Shown here piece by piece: positions 26,490-36,312 of a stretch of DNA of 64,000 nt (positions are counted from its first letter, which is position 1; every line of letters begins with the position of its first letter). The translations under genes and the position numbers were made by a program. The notes under the pieces are model-generated. The model was not told where the DNA came from and searched no databases. It saw only the letters and a program-made list of their open reading frames with translations. Origin of the DNA: Kitasatospora sp. MAP5-34 (lineage in GTDB: Bacteria > Actinomycetota > Actinomycetes > Streptomycetales > Streptomycetaceae); NCBI RefSeq assembly GCF_029894335.1, contig NZ_JARXZC010000016.1:1-64000 (forward strand), in the 5' to 3' direction.

Positions 26490-27341
26490 TCAGCGCGCGA
26501 ACGCGGCCACCGGCGGGCCCCGCCGGATCAGGCTGTGCCGCAGTGCGGCGGCGACGGGCAGCCGCCAGTCCTCGGCGCGCTCCGGGCCGGGCCCGGTCGG
26601 GCGGCGGTCGGTGGCGGTGCCGAGCAGCAGGGCCGCAAGCAGCGCGAACGCCGTCCGCAGCGGGGCGGCGTACTCCTGGGCGACGGTCGCGGTCAGCCGG
26701 ACCAGCCGCCAGAGCGTGGCCTCGCCACGGCGCAGCCACCAGCCGGCCAGCAGGGCGGCGGCGAGGTGGCCGAGCAGCATCGCGGTGGACATCCCGAGCA
26801 GGCCCGGGTGCGGGACGGCGGCGGTGGCCGTGTACGCCTGCGGGTCGAGACCGGCGGCGCGCACCACCTGCTCCGGGGTGGTGTCCAGCGGTACGAGGGT
26901 GAGCCCGCCGTGCGGCGAGTCGTGGCAGAGCAGCCGGCCGGCGACCTGGGGGAGCGTCATGGCGCCGCCCATTCCCACGCCCCCGCCCATGCCCGGCATG
27001 GCTGTTGCGAAGCCGAAGCCGGGGAGGTTGTGGAACAGCAGGTGCAGCCCGAACTGACCGGCGCCGAGCGCGCCGGAGATCGCGAGCAGCGAGCGCTCCC
27101 GCCCGCCGAGCAGCGCGGCGAGCGCGCAGACCACGGCGAAACCGGCCACGAGCGCGGGCACCGCCACCTCACCGCCACCGCCCAGGGCGTGCCCGGCGGC
27201 GGCGACCAGGGTGCACACCAGGGCGAACGGCACCGCACGCGCGATCCGCAGATCCCAGGCGGCGGCAGCGACCGGCGCTCCGTGCGTCCGGGAGCGCGGC
27301 GCGGCGGCGCCGGTGCGCGGGGCGGTGTGGTCGACGTTCAT
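26490..27341 (-). CDS. Uncharacterised membrane protein of the copper group
   Basis: This is a 283-residue protein with about five hydrophobic helices. A central extracytoplasmic loop is rich in Met, Gly and His (TAMPGMGGGVGMGGAM, then HDSPHGG), composition that suits copper binding. It is the first gene of the minus-strand copper group, 149 bp before ycnI. I do not recognise a named family. The 231-bp interval on its upstream side is shared with the divergent ATP-binding protein. Confidence 0.75.
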   Translation of the reverse strand: MNVDHTAPRTGAAAPRSRTHGAPVAAAAWDLRIARAVPFALVCTLVAAAGHALGGGGEVAVPALVAGFAVVCALAALLGGRERSLLAISGALGAGQFGLHLLFHNLPGFGFATAMPGMGGGVGMGGAMTLPQVAGRLLCHDSPHGGLTLVPLDTTPEQVVRAAGLDPQAYTATAAVPHPGLLGMSTAMLLGHLAAALLAGWWLRRGEATLWRLVRLTATVAQEYAAPLRTAFALLAALLLGTATDRRPTGPGPERAEDWRLPVAAALRHSLIRRGPPVAAFAR

Positions 27342-27572
27342 GGCCGGCTCATCCTCTCACCGCCTACATCCAGGCCTCAGGGAGGGTCGAGGAAATTCAT
27401 CTCATTGCTCCGTTCGGCCCCGGCGTGCACGCCGACCCGTGCGCCGATCGGCACACCCTTCAGCCCCAGTCCATCCGCCGAACGGGCGATCCCGGGCCCA
27501 CGACACGATTCACCGCCTGATCGGTCGGAGATACCTAGTTGTATGTGGAGCCGCAGCCAGGAGGGACCTCCC

Positions 27573-28223
27573 GTGGACATCTGGTGGACTCTGCACCTCA
27601 AGCGCGACCCGGCCAGCGTCCCGTTGGCCCGGCGCATCCTGCTCGGCGCGATGGACAGTGCCGGCGTGGACCCGCAGGTCTCGTACGACCTCGGCATCGC
27701 CCTCACCGAAGCGTGCGCCAACGCCGTCGAGCACGCCGTCGGCGGCCGGCCCGACGAGGGCTTCCAGGTCACCGCGTCGATTTCGGGCGACCGGCTGCGC
27801 ATCGAGGTGATCGACTCCGGCCCCGGGCTGCCGTCGGCCGTGCCCGCCGCCCCGCAGCCGCCACTGCCCCGGCTGCGCCGCCAGCCCGTCCCGTCCGTCC
27901 GCCCCGGCGGCCGGAACCGTACCCGGCGAGGCCGCGCCACCCTGCCCGCCCCGGCGCTGACGGCCGCCCGCCCGCGCAGTGACCGCCCGGCCCCGTACGA
28001 CACCCACGTCCTGTCGGCCGTCCGCCCCACGCCCACCGCGACCTGCCTGCCGGACCTGGACACCCTCCCCGACCTCAACGCGGAGAGCGGCCGGGGCCTC
28101 TTCCTGATCCACGCCCTCACCGACCACGTCCAGCTCCGCAACCACCCGCTGCGCGGCGCCATCGTGAGCTTCGACAAGGTCCTCAAGTGGCAGGACGACG
28201 CGGCTCTGCGACTGGCGTCCTGA
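27573..28223 (+). CDS. HATPase_c (anti-sigma factor-like) ATP-binding protein
   Basis: This 216-residue protein is related to RsbW/SpoIIAB-type serine kinases. The N box is EACANAVEHA (46-55), the G1 box DSGPGLP (81-87) and the G2 box ESGRGLFLI (161-169). Between G1 and G2, residues 88-158 are a Pro/Arg/Ala-rich insertion at the ATP-lid position, where relatives have few residues. GTG 27573 is preferred because GGAGGG lies 7 nt upstream; ATG 27543 has no such site. It ends base-to-base with the convergent histidine kinase gene. Confidence 0.85.
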   Translation: MDIWWTLHLKRDPASVPLARRILLGAMDSAGVDPQVSYDLGIALTEACANAVEHAVGGRPDEGFQVTASISGDRLRIEVIDSGPGLPSAVPAAPQPPLPRLRRQPVPSVRPGGRNRTRRGRATLPAPALTAARPRSDRPAPYDTHVLSAVRPTPTATCLPDLDTLPDLNAESGRGLFLIHALTDHVQLRNHPLRGAIVSFDKVLKWQDDAALRLAS

Positions 28224-30131
28224 TCAGTAACCGGTTCTCGGCAGCCGCAGGGTGAAGACCGCGCCCTCCCCGGGCCGGCTGGTCGCGGTCACCGTTCCGC
28301 CGTGGGCCTGCGCGAGCTGGCGCACGATGGCCAGGCCCAGGCCGCTGCCGCCGGTCTGGCGGCTGCGGGACTTCTCGGCCCGCCAGAACCGGTCGAAGAC
28401 ATGGGGCAGTTCATCCGGACCGATGCCCGTGCCGGTGTCCGTCACCTCGATGACCAGTTCGTCGCCCACCGGGCGGGCCCCGACCGTGACACTCCCGCCG
28501 CTCGGCGTGTGCCGTACGGCGTTGTCCAGCAGGTTCCCGACGGCTTGGCGCAGCCGCACCGGGTCGGCCGTCAACTCGGCTTCCCCGTCCGTTTCCCCGT
28601 CCGCTTCCCCATCCATGGGCAGCACGCTCAGGAGCACGCCGGCGGCCTCGGCACGGGCCCGGTGGGCTGCGGCGGCCTGGTCGAGGAGTTCGGCGATCCG
28701 GATCGGCTCGCGGTGCAGGCGGAAGCTGTCGGCGTCGGCCGCCGCCAGGTCCCGCAGGTCGTCGATGATGTGCTGCAGCAGCAGCGCCTCCTCCAGCAGC
28801 GACGCGATCAACGCCCGGTCCGGGGTCGCCACGCCGTCCTGGGTCGCCTCCAGCCAGCCCCGGATGTTGCTGAGCGGCGTGCGCAGTTCGTGCGCGACGT
28901 CGCTGACCATCGCCTTGCGCTGCTCCTCGATCCGCTCGCGGCGTTCGGAGAGGTCGTTGAACGCGGCGGCCAGGTAGCCGATCTCGTCGTTGCCGGTCAC
29001 CGGGACGCGGGCGTGCGGTTCGGTGGGGTGCTGGGCGGCGTCGGTCAGCGCGCGCAGCGGCCGGACCAGCCGGGTGGCGAGGAGGACCGAGACCGCCACG
29101 GTGAGGGCCAGGACCAGGCCGGTGACGCCGGCGATGCGCAGGGTCCCGGCTCGGGTCAGGTGGAAGGCGGGGGTGGCGGTGCCGTTCCGGTCGCTGATGA
29201 ACAGCAGTGCGGCGGGGGCGACATAGGGCGCGAGTTGCTGGCGGCGGCTGGAGTCGACACAGGCCGCCACGGCCCGATCGGCGCTGTCGGCACTCGGGTT
29301 CGGCGGTGCGCCGGGTGCGGCCGTCGGGGAGGTGGTGGGGGCGCCGGGCGGGGTGACGGGACCGACGGAGGACTGCCCCGGGCTCGTCACCCGGGGGCTC
29401 TGCACCACCCCGCCGGGGCCGATGCCGAGCTTGACCGGCCCCAGCCCCTGGGGCGACAGACAGGCGTCGACCAGCTCGCCGAGCCTGCTCAGAGCCTGCT
29501 GCTCGGTCGGGGTGGGAGCGGACAGTCGGGGGAGGGCGCAGGTGCTCGAGGTGCTGTCGTCGGGGGCGAGCCCGGCGACGCTCACGTTCGGTCGGCCGCT
29601 GGGGTCGGTGCCGGTCTCGGCGGCGAATCCGCGCGTGCGCAGGCAGTCGGCGGTCGCACCGGCCTCCGAGCGCAGGTGGGCGCGTTCTCCGGGGGAGAGG
29701 GCGAACGGCCCGACGGCGCGCGGGTCGATGCGGGTGGTGCCGCCGGTCGGTGCCAGTCTCTGGTCCACGTCGAGCGGGTCGATCACCGCCGACACGTCGG
29801 ACGGGACGGGCGAACCGTGCGGGGCGGCGGAGCCGGCTATGGGTTGGCGGCTCCGATCGGTCAGGGTGATATGACGGCCCGTCTGTTTCGTCAGGTCCGC
29901 CAGCACGGCGCCGGCGCCGTCCCAGTTCTGGTGGGTCGCGGCGTAGCCGAGCAGGGTCTCGTAGATACCGGCGTCGCCGGAGAGGGTCTGGACCTGTTCC
30001 TGCCGGATCTCCTGTGACGTGGTGTTCACCGCCAGCCAGGCGGTGGCCGCGACCGAGCAGACGGCGACCAGGATCGAGGCGGCCAGCAGCCTGACCAGCA
30101 GGCTCTTGCGCAGCGGTACCCTACGGCGCAC
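28224..30131 (-). CDS. Sensor histidine kinase
   Basis: This is a 635-residue kinase: TM1 at about 12-36, an extracytoplasmic sensor of about 290 residues, TM2 at about 331-353, HAMP at 354-406, HisKA with H414 (SDVAHELRTPLSN), and HATPase with N533/N537, D565 (DTGTG) and G2 at 594-600. The sensor contains four cysteines (163, 198, 224, 291), probably two disulfides, and a Pro/Thr linker. Its start overlaps the response-regulator gene. Divergent lipoprotein and export genes suggest it senses a cell-envelope compound. Confidence 0.92.
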   Translation of the reverse strand: MRRRVPLRKSLLVRLLAASILVAVCSVAATAWLAVNTTSQEIRQEQVQTLSGDAGIYETLLGYAATHQNWDGAGAVLADLTKQTGRHITLTDRSRQPIAGSAAPHGSPVPSDVSAVIDPLDVDQRLAPTGGTTRIDPRAVGPFALSPGERAHLRSEAGATADCLRTRGFAAETGTDPSGRPNVSVAGLAPDDSTSSTCALPRLSAPTPTEQQALSRLGELVDACLSPQGLGPVKLGIGPGGVVQSPRVTSPGQSSVGPVTPPGAPTTSPTAAPGAPPNPSADSADRAVAACVDSSRRQQLAPYVAPAALLFISDRNGTATPAFHLTRAGTLRIAGVTGLVLALTVAVSVLLATRLVRPLRALTDAAQHPTEPHARVPVTGNDEIGYLAAAFNDLSERRERIEEQRKAMVSDVAHELRTPLSNIRGWLEATQDGVATPDRALIASLLEEALLLQHIIDDLRDLAAADADSFRLHREPIRIAELLDQAAAAHRARAEAAGVLLSVLPMDGEADGETDGEAELTADPVRLRQAVGNLLDNAVRHTPSGGSVTVGARPVGDELVIEVTDTGTGIGPDELPHVFDRFWRAEKSRSRQTGGSGLGLAIVRQLAQAHGGTVTATSRPGEGAVFTLRLPRTGY

Positions 30132-30849
30132 GGTGGCGGCCGCCCGTGCCGTCGGTGAGCTTGTAGCCGACCCCGAAGACGGTCAGCAGGCGCACCGGGT
30201 GCCGGGGGTCGGGTTCGACCTTCTTGCGCAGGTTCATGATGTGCACGTCGATGGTCCGTTCGGAGATGTACTGGCCGAACCCGCCGATGCCGCCCAGGAG
30301 TTGCGCCCGGCTGAAGACCTGCTCGGGGTGCTCGGCCAGGGTGCGGAGCAGCTCGAACTCCCCTGGTGTGCACGGCACTTGGCTCCCGGCGATGCGAACC
30401 TCGTGGCGGTCGGGGTCCACCGTGAGCTCGCCGACCCGCAGCACCGGGTCGGCCGGGCTCTGGGTCTGCGCCCGCTGCGAGCGTCGGAGCAGGACGCGCA
30501 CCCGGGCCATCAGCTCACGGGGGCTGAACGGTTTGGTCATGTAGTCGTCGGCGCCCAGGTCGAGTCCGAGCAGCAGGTCGTCCTCGGCGGACCGGGCGGT
30601 CAGCATCAGGATCGGGAGTTCGGACTCGCGGCGCAGGATGCGGCACACGTCGAGGCCGTCCACCCGGGGCATCATCACATCGACGACGAGCAGGTCCGGT
30701 TCACGCCGCCGGACCTCGTCGATCGCCGCGCGTCCGTCGTGGACGACGGCGGCGGTGTGGCCCTCCCGCTCCAGATAGCGGCGGATGAGCTCGGCCTGCT
30801 TCGGGTCGTCCTCGGCCACCAGGACATATGCGCTCACGTTTTCGATCAT
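30121..30849 (-). CDS. OmpR-family response regulator
   Basis: This is a 242-residue regulator. The receiver domain has acidic residues E13-D14-D15, phosphoacceptor D57 (VVDVMMPR), T84 and K107. The C-terminal winged-helix DNA-binding domain ends FGVGYKLTD. It is cotranscribed with the kinase (11-nt overlap) and diverges from the lipoprotein/ABC set 104 bp away, its likely target. Confidence 0.93.
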   Translation of the reverse strand: MIENVSAYVLVAEDDPKQAELIRRYLEREGHTAAVVHDGRAAIDEVRRREPDLLVVDVMMPRVDGLDVCRILRRESELPILMLTARSAEDDLLLGLDLGADDYMTKPFSPRELMARVRVLLRRSQRAQTQSPADPVLRVGELTVDPDRHEVRIAGSQVPCTPGEFELLRTLAEHPEQVFSRAQLLGGIGGFGQYISERTIDVHIMNLRKKVEPDPRHPVRLLTVFGVGYKLTDGTGGRHRAP

Positions 30850-30953
30850 AGGTGAGCCAGTGTTCCGGCCCGGTGGCGTGACCTGCCATCAGGTCATCGG
30901 AATCGAAAGACATCCTGACAGGTCCTTCATATCTGTTGGCGATCATCGCAGCC

Positions 30954-31646
30954 ATGCCGAAGTCAACTGATGATCGTTCCCAGCGCCGCCCAGAGCGCCG
31001 TACAGAGCGCCGGACGCTGCGGACCGCCGTGCTTTCCGCTGCTCTGCTGGTCCCGCTGGCCGCGCTGACGGCGTGCGGTGCCGGCTCGGGCGCGCAGAGC
31101 AGCGGACAGGTCTCCGCCGTGGCCGCGCTGCCGAGCACCGCAGCTCCGAGCTCGCCCGCCGCAGGTGCGTCCCCCGCGACCGGCGCGGCCTCCGGTGCCC
31201 CGGACCCCGGGTCCACCGCCGACCGCCCCCAGGAGCGGCTGGACGACACGAACGCGCGCGACGCACAGCTCTGGGGCAGCTACTTCGCCTGCCTGGGTGC
31301 CAACGGAGTCCCCCTGACGGGCGGGATCTCCTACCCCGGACAGCCCTCGTACAAGCAGCCGGCCGCAGACGCCGTCATCCCCCAGGCCGCCAAGACGGCC
31401 TGCCTGCCCAAGATGCCAGTGGTACCGCCGCAGACGGACCCGAAGCAGAACCCGAACTTCAGCGCCGATTTCAGCGCCTGGGTCAACTGCATCAACAACA
31501 AGGGGTTGAAGGTCAAGGCCTATGGCACTGCGGGCAGCGGGAACAGCGGGTGGAGCTACGACGGGACGCCGACGATGCCCAAGGCACAGCAGGACCAGGT
31601 GATATCGGCCTGCAAGGTGGAGGCGTTCAATGGCAGCGGGCACTGA
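30954..31646 (+). CDS. Secreted lipoprotein of the two-component/ABC locus
   Basis: This is a 230-residue lipoprotein with an Arg-rich N-terminus, a hydrophobic core and the lipobox LTAC. An Ala/Ser/Pro linker of about 50 residues follows. The globular part has four cysteines (YFACLG, TACLP, NCINN, SACKV). No catalytic motif is seen. ATG 30954 is used in preference to the upstream TTG. It overlaps the membrane-fusion gene by 17 nt. It may be a ligand-binding sensor or accessory for the exporter. Confidence 0.75.
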   Translation: MPKSTDDRSQRRPERRTERRTLRTAVLSAALLVPLAALTACGAGSGAQSSGQVSAVAALPSTAAPSSPAAGASPATGAASGAPDPGSTADRPQERLDDTNARDAQLWGSYFACLGANGVPLTGGISYPGQPSYKQPAADAVIPQAAKTACLPKMPVVPPQTDPKQNPNFSADFSAWVNCINNKGLKVKAYGTAGSGNSGWSYDGTPTMPKAQQDQVISACKVEAFNGSGH

Positions 31647-32949
31647 CACCGGGAGCGCCGACATCGACGACGGCGCTGCCACCGAGCCACCCCCGCGTCG
31701 CACCCGGAAGCGGCGCGTGGCCGTGATCGTCGCCCTTGCCGTGACAGTCGGCATCGGAGCGGGCGCGGTGGGCCTGAGCAGCCGGGGAAAGCCGTCCGCA
31801 GTCGCGAGTAGCGCCGCGCAGGTGCGGACGATCGCCGTGGTCAGGACGGACCTGTCGAACACCCGGAGCATGAGCGGCACCCTGGGTTTCGGCACGCCGC
31901 AGACACTGACGGGTGCCAAGCAGGGCATCATCACCGCGCTGCCCGCCGCTGGAACCACCGTGACCAGGGGTCAGCAGCTGTACCGGGTGAACGACTTGCC
32001 GGTGCCGCTCTTCTACGGCGGAACGCCGCTGTTCCGATCCCTCGACAGGCCCGGCCTGGTGGGTCGGGACGTCGAGGTGGTCGCCAGCAACCTACAGGCC
32101 CTCGGCTACGACGTCGGGTCGCAGCCGAGAGCCGGAACCGTGATCACCCAGCCGGCGGCCGAGCAGGCGTTGGGCAGCACGAGCCCGTCCGGCGGGGCGA
32201 GCACAGCGCCGACCACGGGCGGCACAAGCGCGCCCAGCGGCGGGCCGACCGCTCCGAGCGCCGGCGGCGGCACGCCGGGGGCGCCGACCCGGATCACGGT
32301 GGAATCGGGCGACGGGGTTGTCACCAAGTCCCTGATCGCCGCGATCAAGCGTTGGCAGAAGGCCGTCGGCCTGCAGCCGACGGGAAGCCTCGGCATCGGC
32401 GACGTGGTGGTGCTGCCGGGCGAGATCCGGATCGGCACCCTGCAGACGCAGCTCGGCAGGCCGGGGACCGAGGCGCTGATGTCGGTCACGCCGACCGGCA
32501 AGGTGGTGACCGTGCCGGTGGATGCGGCGAATGTCGGCTCGATCAAGCAGGGCGACAAGGTGACCATCACCCTGCCCGACAACTCGGCGACACCGGGCAC
32601 GGTCAGCGGCATCGGTACTGCCGTCCAAGGAAGCGCCGGAAGCGGTTCGGGTTCGGGTGGCGGGCCGAACAGCCCGCCCACGGTCACTGTGACCGTGGCC
32701 ATCGACGACCCCTCGGCGGTGAAGAGCTTCGACTCGGCCACCGTCCAGGTGGCCTTCGTGTCGGGGACGGCGGCCGGGGTGCTGGCCGTTCCCGTCGCCG
32801 CGCTCCTCGCGCTCAGTGGCGGCGGCTACGCCGTGCAACTCCGGAGCGGCGGGCTGGTGGCGGTCCAGACCGGCATGTTCGCGATGGGCCTGGTGGCGAT
32901 CACCGGCAACGGCATCGCGGAGGGTACCCAGGTGGTGACCACCTCATGA
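31630..32949 (+). CDS. HlyD/MacA-like membrane-fusion protein with peptidoglycan-binding segment
   Basis: This is a 439-residue adaptor with one N-terminal TM helix (about 28-50). A beta-barrel/lipoyl half ([29 protein letters not shown]) is followed by a region with a peptidoglycan-binding-like helix set ([34 protein letters not shown]). A 45-residue Ser/Thr/Gly/Pro insertion splits that set. The C-terminal barrel includes [10 protein letters not shown]. With the ABC ATPase and FtsX-type permease it forms a MacAB-like tripartite exporter suited to a single-membrane cell. Confidence 0.85.
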   Translation: MAAGTDTGSADIDDGAATEPPPRRTRKRRVAVIVALAVTVGIGAGAVGLSSRGKPSAVASSAAQVRTIAVVRTDLSNTRSMSGTLGFGTPQTLTGAKQGIITALPAAGTTVTRGQQLYRVNDLPVPLFYGGTPLFRSLDRPGLVGRDVEVVASNLQALGYDVGSQPRAGTVITQPAAEQALGSTSPSGGASTAPTTGGTSAPSGGPTAPSAGGGTPGAPTRITVESGDGVVTKSLIAAIKRWQKAVGLQPTGSLGIGDVVVLPGEIRIGTLQTQLGRPGTEALMSVTPTGKVVTVPVDAANVGSIKQGDKVTITLPDNSATPGTVSGIGTAVQGSAGSGSGSGGGPNSPPTVTVTVAIDDPSAVKSFDSATVQVAFVSGTAAGVLAVPVAALLALSGGGYAVQLRSGGLVAVQTGMFAMGLVAITGNGIAEGTQVVTTS

Positions 32950-33632
32950 CTCCGGTGCTTGTGGTGCGCGGGGCCGCGATGGCCTATCCGGGCGGAGTCC
33001 GGGCCCTGGACGACGTCTCGCTGACCATCGACGAGGGTGAACTGCTGGCCATCCTCGGACCGTCCGGCTCGGGAAAGTCCACCCTGCTCAACATCATGGG
33101 CACCTTGGACCGGCCGACCAGCGGCACGGTCGAGATAGGCGGCCACGACATCGCCCAGCTCTCCGACCGCCGGCTGTCCGCGCTGCGCGGACGCTGGCTG
33201 GGCTTCGTGTTCCAGCAGTTCCACCTCACGGACGGGCTCAGCGCTGCGGAGAACGTGGCCACCGGGCTGCTCTACGCCGGAGTGCCACGCCGCCGACGGG
33301 GTCCACTGGCGTTGGAAGCGCTGGGCCGGGTCGGTCTGGCGCACCGGGTCGGGCACCTGCCGCACCAGCTCTCCGGCGGCGAGCGGCAGCGGGTGGCGAT
33401 CGCCCGGGCGTTGGTCAACGAGCCCGCCCTGGTGCTCGCGGACGAGCCGACCGGCGCCCTGGACACCGCCAACGGCAGAGCGGTCCTGGCTCTGCTGACC
33501 AAGCTGAACGACGAGGGAACCACCATCGCGATCATCACCCACGACCGAGGTATCGCAGAACTGATGCCACGTCAGATATCCATCCTGGACGGGCGCCTGG
33601 TGTCCGACAGCCGTACCGGGATCAGCGCATGA
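32946..33632 (+). CDS. MacB-type ABC transporter ATP-binding protein
   Basis: This is a 228-residue ATPase of the LolD/MacB type: Walker [11 protein letters not shown]-loop VFQQFHL, signature [15 protein letters not shown] and Walker [15 protein letters not shown] 32946 overlaps the upstream stop (ATGA), and the stop overlaps the permease start. All catalytic residues are present. Confidence 0.95.
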   Translation: MTPVLVVRGAAMAYPGGVRALDDVSLTIDEGELLAILGPSGSGKSTLLNIMGTLDRPTSGTVEIGGHDIAQLSDRRLSALRGRWLGFVFQQFHLTDGLSAAENVATGLLYAGVPRRRRGPLALEALGRVGLAHRVGHLPHQLSGGERQRVAIARALVNEPALVLADEPTGALDTANGRAVLALLTKLNDEGTTIAIITHDRGIAELMPRQISILDGRLVSDSRTGISA

Positions 33633-34948
33633 GCAGCGGCGGCTCCCACAACAGCGGCACCCACAACAGCGGCACCCACAGCGGCGGCTCCCACAAGGGC
33701 GACACCCACAGCAGGTCCGTCGGCGGGTCCGTCAGCAGGTCCGTGGCGAACCGGACCAAGCCGGTGCGGTTGGCCCCGGCCGACATTCTCGGACTCGGAC
33801 TGCTGGGCATCCGCACCCGGAAGGCGCGGGCGGCGCTGTCGGCCCTGGGTATCTCCATCGGCATCGCCACGATGATCATCGTCATGGGCATTCCGGCGTC
33901 CAGTCAGAAGGCCCTGCTGGACCGGCTGTCGGCGCTGGGCACCAACATGCTGCAGGCCACGGCCGACCCCGGCCAGAACCCTCCGGTGGTCTTCCCGCCC
34001 GAATCGCCGGACATGGTCGCCCGGATCGGCCCGGTGACCATCGCCAGTGCGGTCGCCAACACCAACACCGTCGTCGCACGCTCCGACAAGGTCGACCCCG
34101 ACAACGACACCGGCCTCGCCGTACTGGCAGGCAAGCTGAACCTGCTGCAGGCGATCAACGGCAAGGTGCGGTCGGGCCGCTTCCTCGACGCGGCCACCGA
34201 GCGGTTCCCCACCACGGTGCTGGGCTCGGCGGCCGCGTCCCGACTCGGCATCACCACGCTGCCGCCCGATCGGCCCGCCCCGCAGGTCTACATCGACAAC
34301 CACTGGTTCACCGTCATCGGGATCCTCGCCCCGGTGCCGCTGGCTCCGGACATCGACCACTCGGTGCTGGTCGGCTGGGACGCCGCGAAGGCGCAGCTGG
34401 GCTTCAACGGCAACCCCACCGTGATCTACGTCCAAGCCCAGGAAGCACAGATCGAAGCGGTACGCGCGGTGATGCCCGCCACCATCGATCCGCAGCAGCC
34501 GGACCTGGTGCAGGTCAGCCGGCCCTCCGATGCGCTGGCCGCGAAAAGGGACACCCAGACCGCCTTCTCCGCGTTGTTCCTCGGCCTTGCGGGTGTGGCC
34601 CTGCTGGTCGGGGGTATCGGCGTGGCCAACACCATGGTCATCTCGGTGCTGGAGCGGCGCAAGGAGATCGGACTGCGCCGGGCACTGGGCGCCAACCGAG
34701 GGCAGATCCGTGGCCAGTTCCTCACCGAGTCGGTGGCGCTGTCCGGGCTCGGGGGAATCGCCGGCACCGTCATCGGTGCCCTCGTGACCTTCGGCTACGC
34801 CACCTACCAGGGCTGGCCGCTGGTCATCCCGCTCCAAGCGCTGCTCGGCGGCATCGGCGGGGCGGTCGTGGTCGGCGTGGTGGCGGGCGTCTACCCGTCG
34901 ATCCGCGCCTCACGGCTCACCCCCACCGAGGCCCTGGCCTCGACCTGA
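33629..34948 (+). CDS. MacB/FtsX-type ABC permease with His-repeat N-terminus
   Basis: This is a 439-residue permease: TM1 at about 70-90, an extracytoplasmic MacB_PCD domain, then three C-terminal helices with the FtsX-fold pattern [21 protein letters not shown]. The first 45 residues are unusual, with repeated Ser/Gly-His-Asn/Ser/Thr units (GSHNSGTH and so on) giving six histidines before a basic stretch. This cytosolic arm might bind a metal, or may be a young repeat expansion, since the DNA repeats too. Confidence 0.88.
   Translation: MSSGGSHNSGTHNSGTHSGGSHKGDTHSRSVGGSVSRSVANRTKPVRLAPADILGLGLLGIRTRKARAALSALGISIGIATMIIVMGIPASSQKALLDRLSALGTNMLQATADPGQNPPVVFPPESPDMVARIGPVTIASAVANTNTVVARSDKVDPDNDTGLAVLAGKLNLLQAINGKVRSGRFLDAATERFPTTVLGSAAASRLGITTLPPDRPAPQVYIDNHWFTVIGILAPVPLAPDIDHSVLVGWDAAKAQLGFNGNPTVIYVQAQEAQIEAVRAVMPATIDPQQPDLVQVSRPSDALAAKRDTQTAFSALFLGLAGVALLVGGIGVANTMVISVLERRKEIGLRRALGANRGQIRGQFLTESVALSGLGGIAGTVIGALVTFGYATYQGWPLVIPLQALLGGIGGAVVVGVVAGVYPSIRASRLTPTEALAST
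33630..33712 (+). repeat. In-frame 15-18 bp coding repeat (His-rich)
   Basis: Imperfect tandem units of the form GGCACCCACAACAGC encode the GTHNS/GSHNS repeats at the N-terminus of the permease. Confidence 0.65.
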
Positions 34949-34990
34949 CTCGGGGGCGTGCTCCGGGGGCGTGCTCCAGTGGCGTGCTCC
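34945..34990 (+). repeat. Three 13-bp direct repeats after the permease gene
   Basis: GGGGGCGTGCTCC occurs twice in tandem followed by AGTGGCGTGCTCC, in the 59-bp gap between the convergent permease and glycosyltransferase genes. No hairpin terminator is evident here. Confidence 0.55.
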
Positions 34991-35007
34991 GGCTCCGGCG
35001 CCCGGTC

Positions 35008-36093
35008 CTACCGTCCGCGGGAGACGACGCCGCGCGCGAGACCAGCGAGGTTGGTCAGCTTGGCGGCTTCGAAGGCGCTGTACGTCCCGCCCGCGATCAG
35101 CTGGAACTTGACGCCTTCGCGGCCGTCGGGGCGCTCGTAGCCGTCGGGGAGAAAGCGGCGGTAGTGCTCGACGGCCTGTTGGAAGAACTGCGGGCGCTCG
35201 GTACGGGAGAGGCATCCGGAGAGGTTGAGGACGAAGAGGCAGTGACGGATCATCCGGGTGAAGAGGAAGGGGGCCGCCGCGTCCAGCCCGCCGTGCCCCT
35301 TGAGCAGGCCGAAGCTCTCCTCGTACCGGTTGAAGACGTCGAAGTGGGTGCCGCCGGGCGACCCTGCGGGGTGCTGGGTGAGCCGTCGGCTGATCTGGAC
35401 GCACTCCCACTTCAGCACGGCGATCCGGTCGGCGCCGAGCAGGGCGCGGTGCACGACCGCGATTTCCTCGTGGAGACCGTCCGGGAAGGCGAGCGCCTGC
35501 CGGATCCACAGGTCGCGGCGGAGCAAGCGGTCCCAGGCGTAGGCGGGCACACCGAACAGCTCGGGATGGTCGATAGGGGTGAAGGGGTTCCGGCCCAGCA
35601 GGGACAGCACCCCCTCTGCGGTACCGGGCCAGGAGCGGCCGCGATGCAGGCGGGTGTGGCCGAAGAGGAGGATGTCCGGTTCGTCGGCGGTCTGTAGTCG
35701 GTCGGCCATGGCCTGGAGCGTTGCGCCCTTGACGATGTGGTCGCTGTCCAGGAAGAGCAGGTAGTCGCCGGTGGCGTGTTCGGCTCCCGCGTTGCGGACC
35801 TGGCCGATACCGACGGAGCCGTCCAGCTGCACGACGGACACCCGTCCATCGCGCTGGGCGTAGGCGTCGACCAGGTCGGCGGGACATTCTGCGGAGCGAT
35901 CCAGGACCACGATGACCTCCACATCCCGGAAGGACTGGGTCAGGATCGATTTCAGGCAGTTCTCGAGGGACCCTTGAAGGTCGTGGGCGGCCACAATGAC
36001 ACTGATCAGCGGGGAGGGAAGCACGGTGCCCGAAGGTAGGGTGGTGGCCCGCGTCCCGGCAAGGGCCACCGGGCGCTCCGGCCACATCACCAT
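35008..36093 (-). CDS. Family 2 glycosyltransferase
   Basis: This is a 361-residue GT2 enzyme. The N-terminal GT-A fold contains ISVIVAAHDLQGSLENCLKSIL, the acidic VVLDRS and RNAGAEHATGDYLLFLDSDH (DxD at about residue 116). The acceptor half contains HEEIAVVHRALLGADRI. There is no membrane helix. The family builds surface or secondary-metabolite glycans. It marks the left edge of the apparent metabolite cluster but could equally belong to the core genome. A short AT-rich promoter-like stretch lies upstream. Confidence 0.82.
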   Translation of the reverse strand: MVMWPERPVALAGTRATTLPSGTVLPSPLISVIVAAHDLQGSLENCLKSILTQSFRDVEVIVVLDRSAECPADLVDAYAQRDGRVSVVQLDGSVGIGQVRNAGAEHATGDYLLFLDSDHIVKGATLQAMADRLQTADEPDILLFGHTRLHRGRSWPGTAEGVLSLLGRNPFTPIDHPELFGVPAYAWDRLLRRDLWIRQALAFPDGLHEEIAVVHRALLGADRIAVLKWECVQISRRLTQHPAGSPGGTHFDVFNRYEESFGLLKGHGGLDAAAPFLFTRMIRHCLFVLNLSGCLSRTERPQFFQQAVEHYRRFLPDGYERPDGREGVKFQLIAGGTYSAFEAAKLTNLAGLARGVVSRGR

Positions 36094-36312
36094 GCAAAAA
36101 GCCGTACCCCCTCACGCCGTCTTCGCGAGTTGGACGCACGGCTGGGGAACGACGGCTGTCGCCACGCACCCGCTTCGCCGCCGGTGTGCGCGGACCCGTC
36201 AGAGGTCGTGCGCGGCGGCGCAACTGTGTGCGAAGGGATTTGCCTAGCGTTGGTAGTGGCGAATCAGGGGTGCCACCGGAGTACGCCCGCCCTCGACCAC
36301 AGGAGGCCGTAC

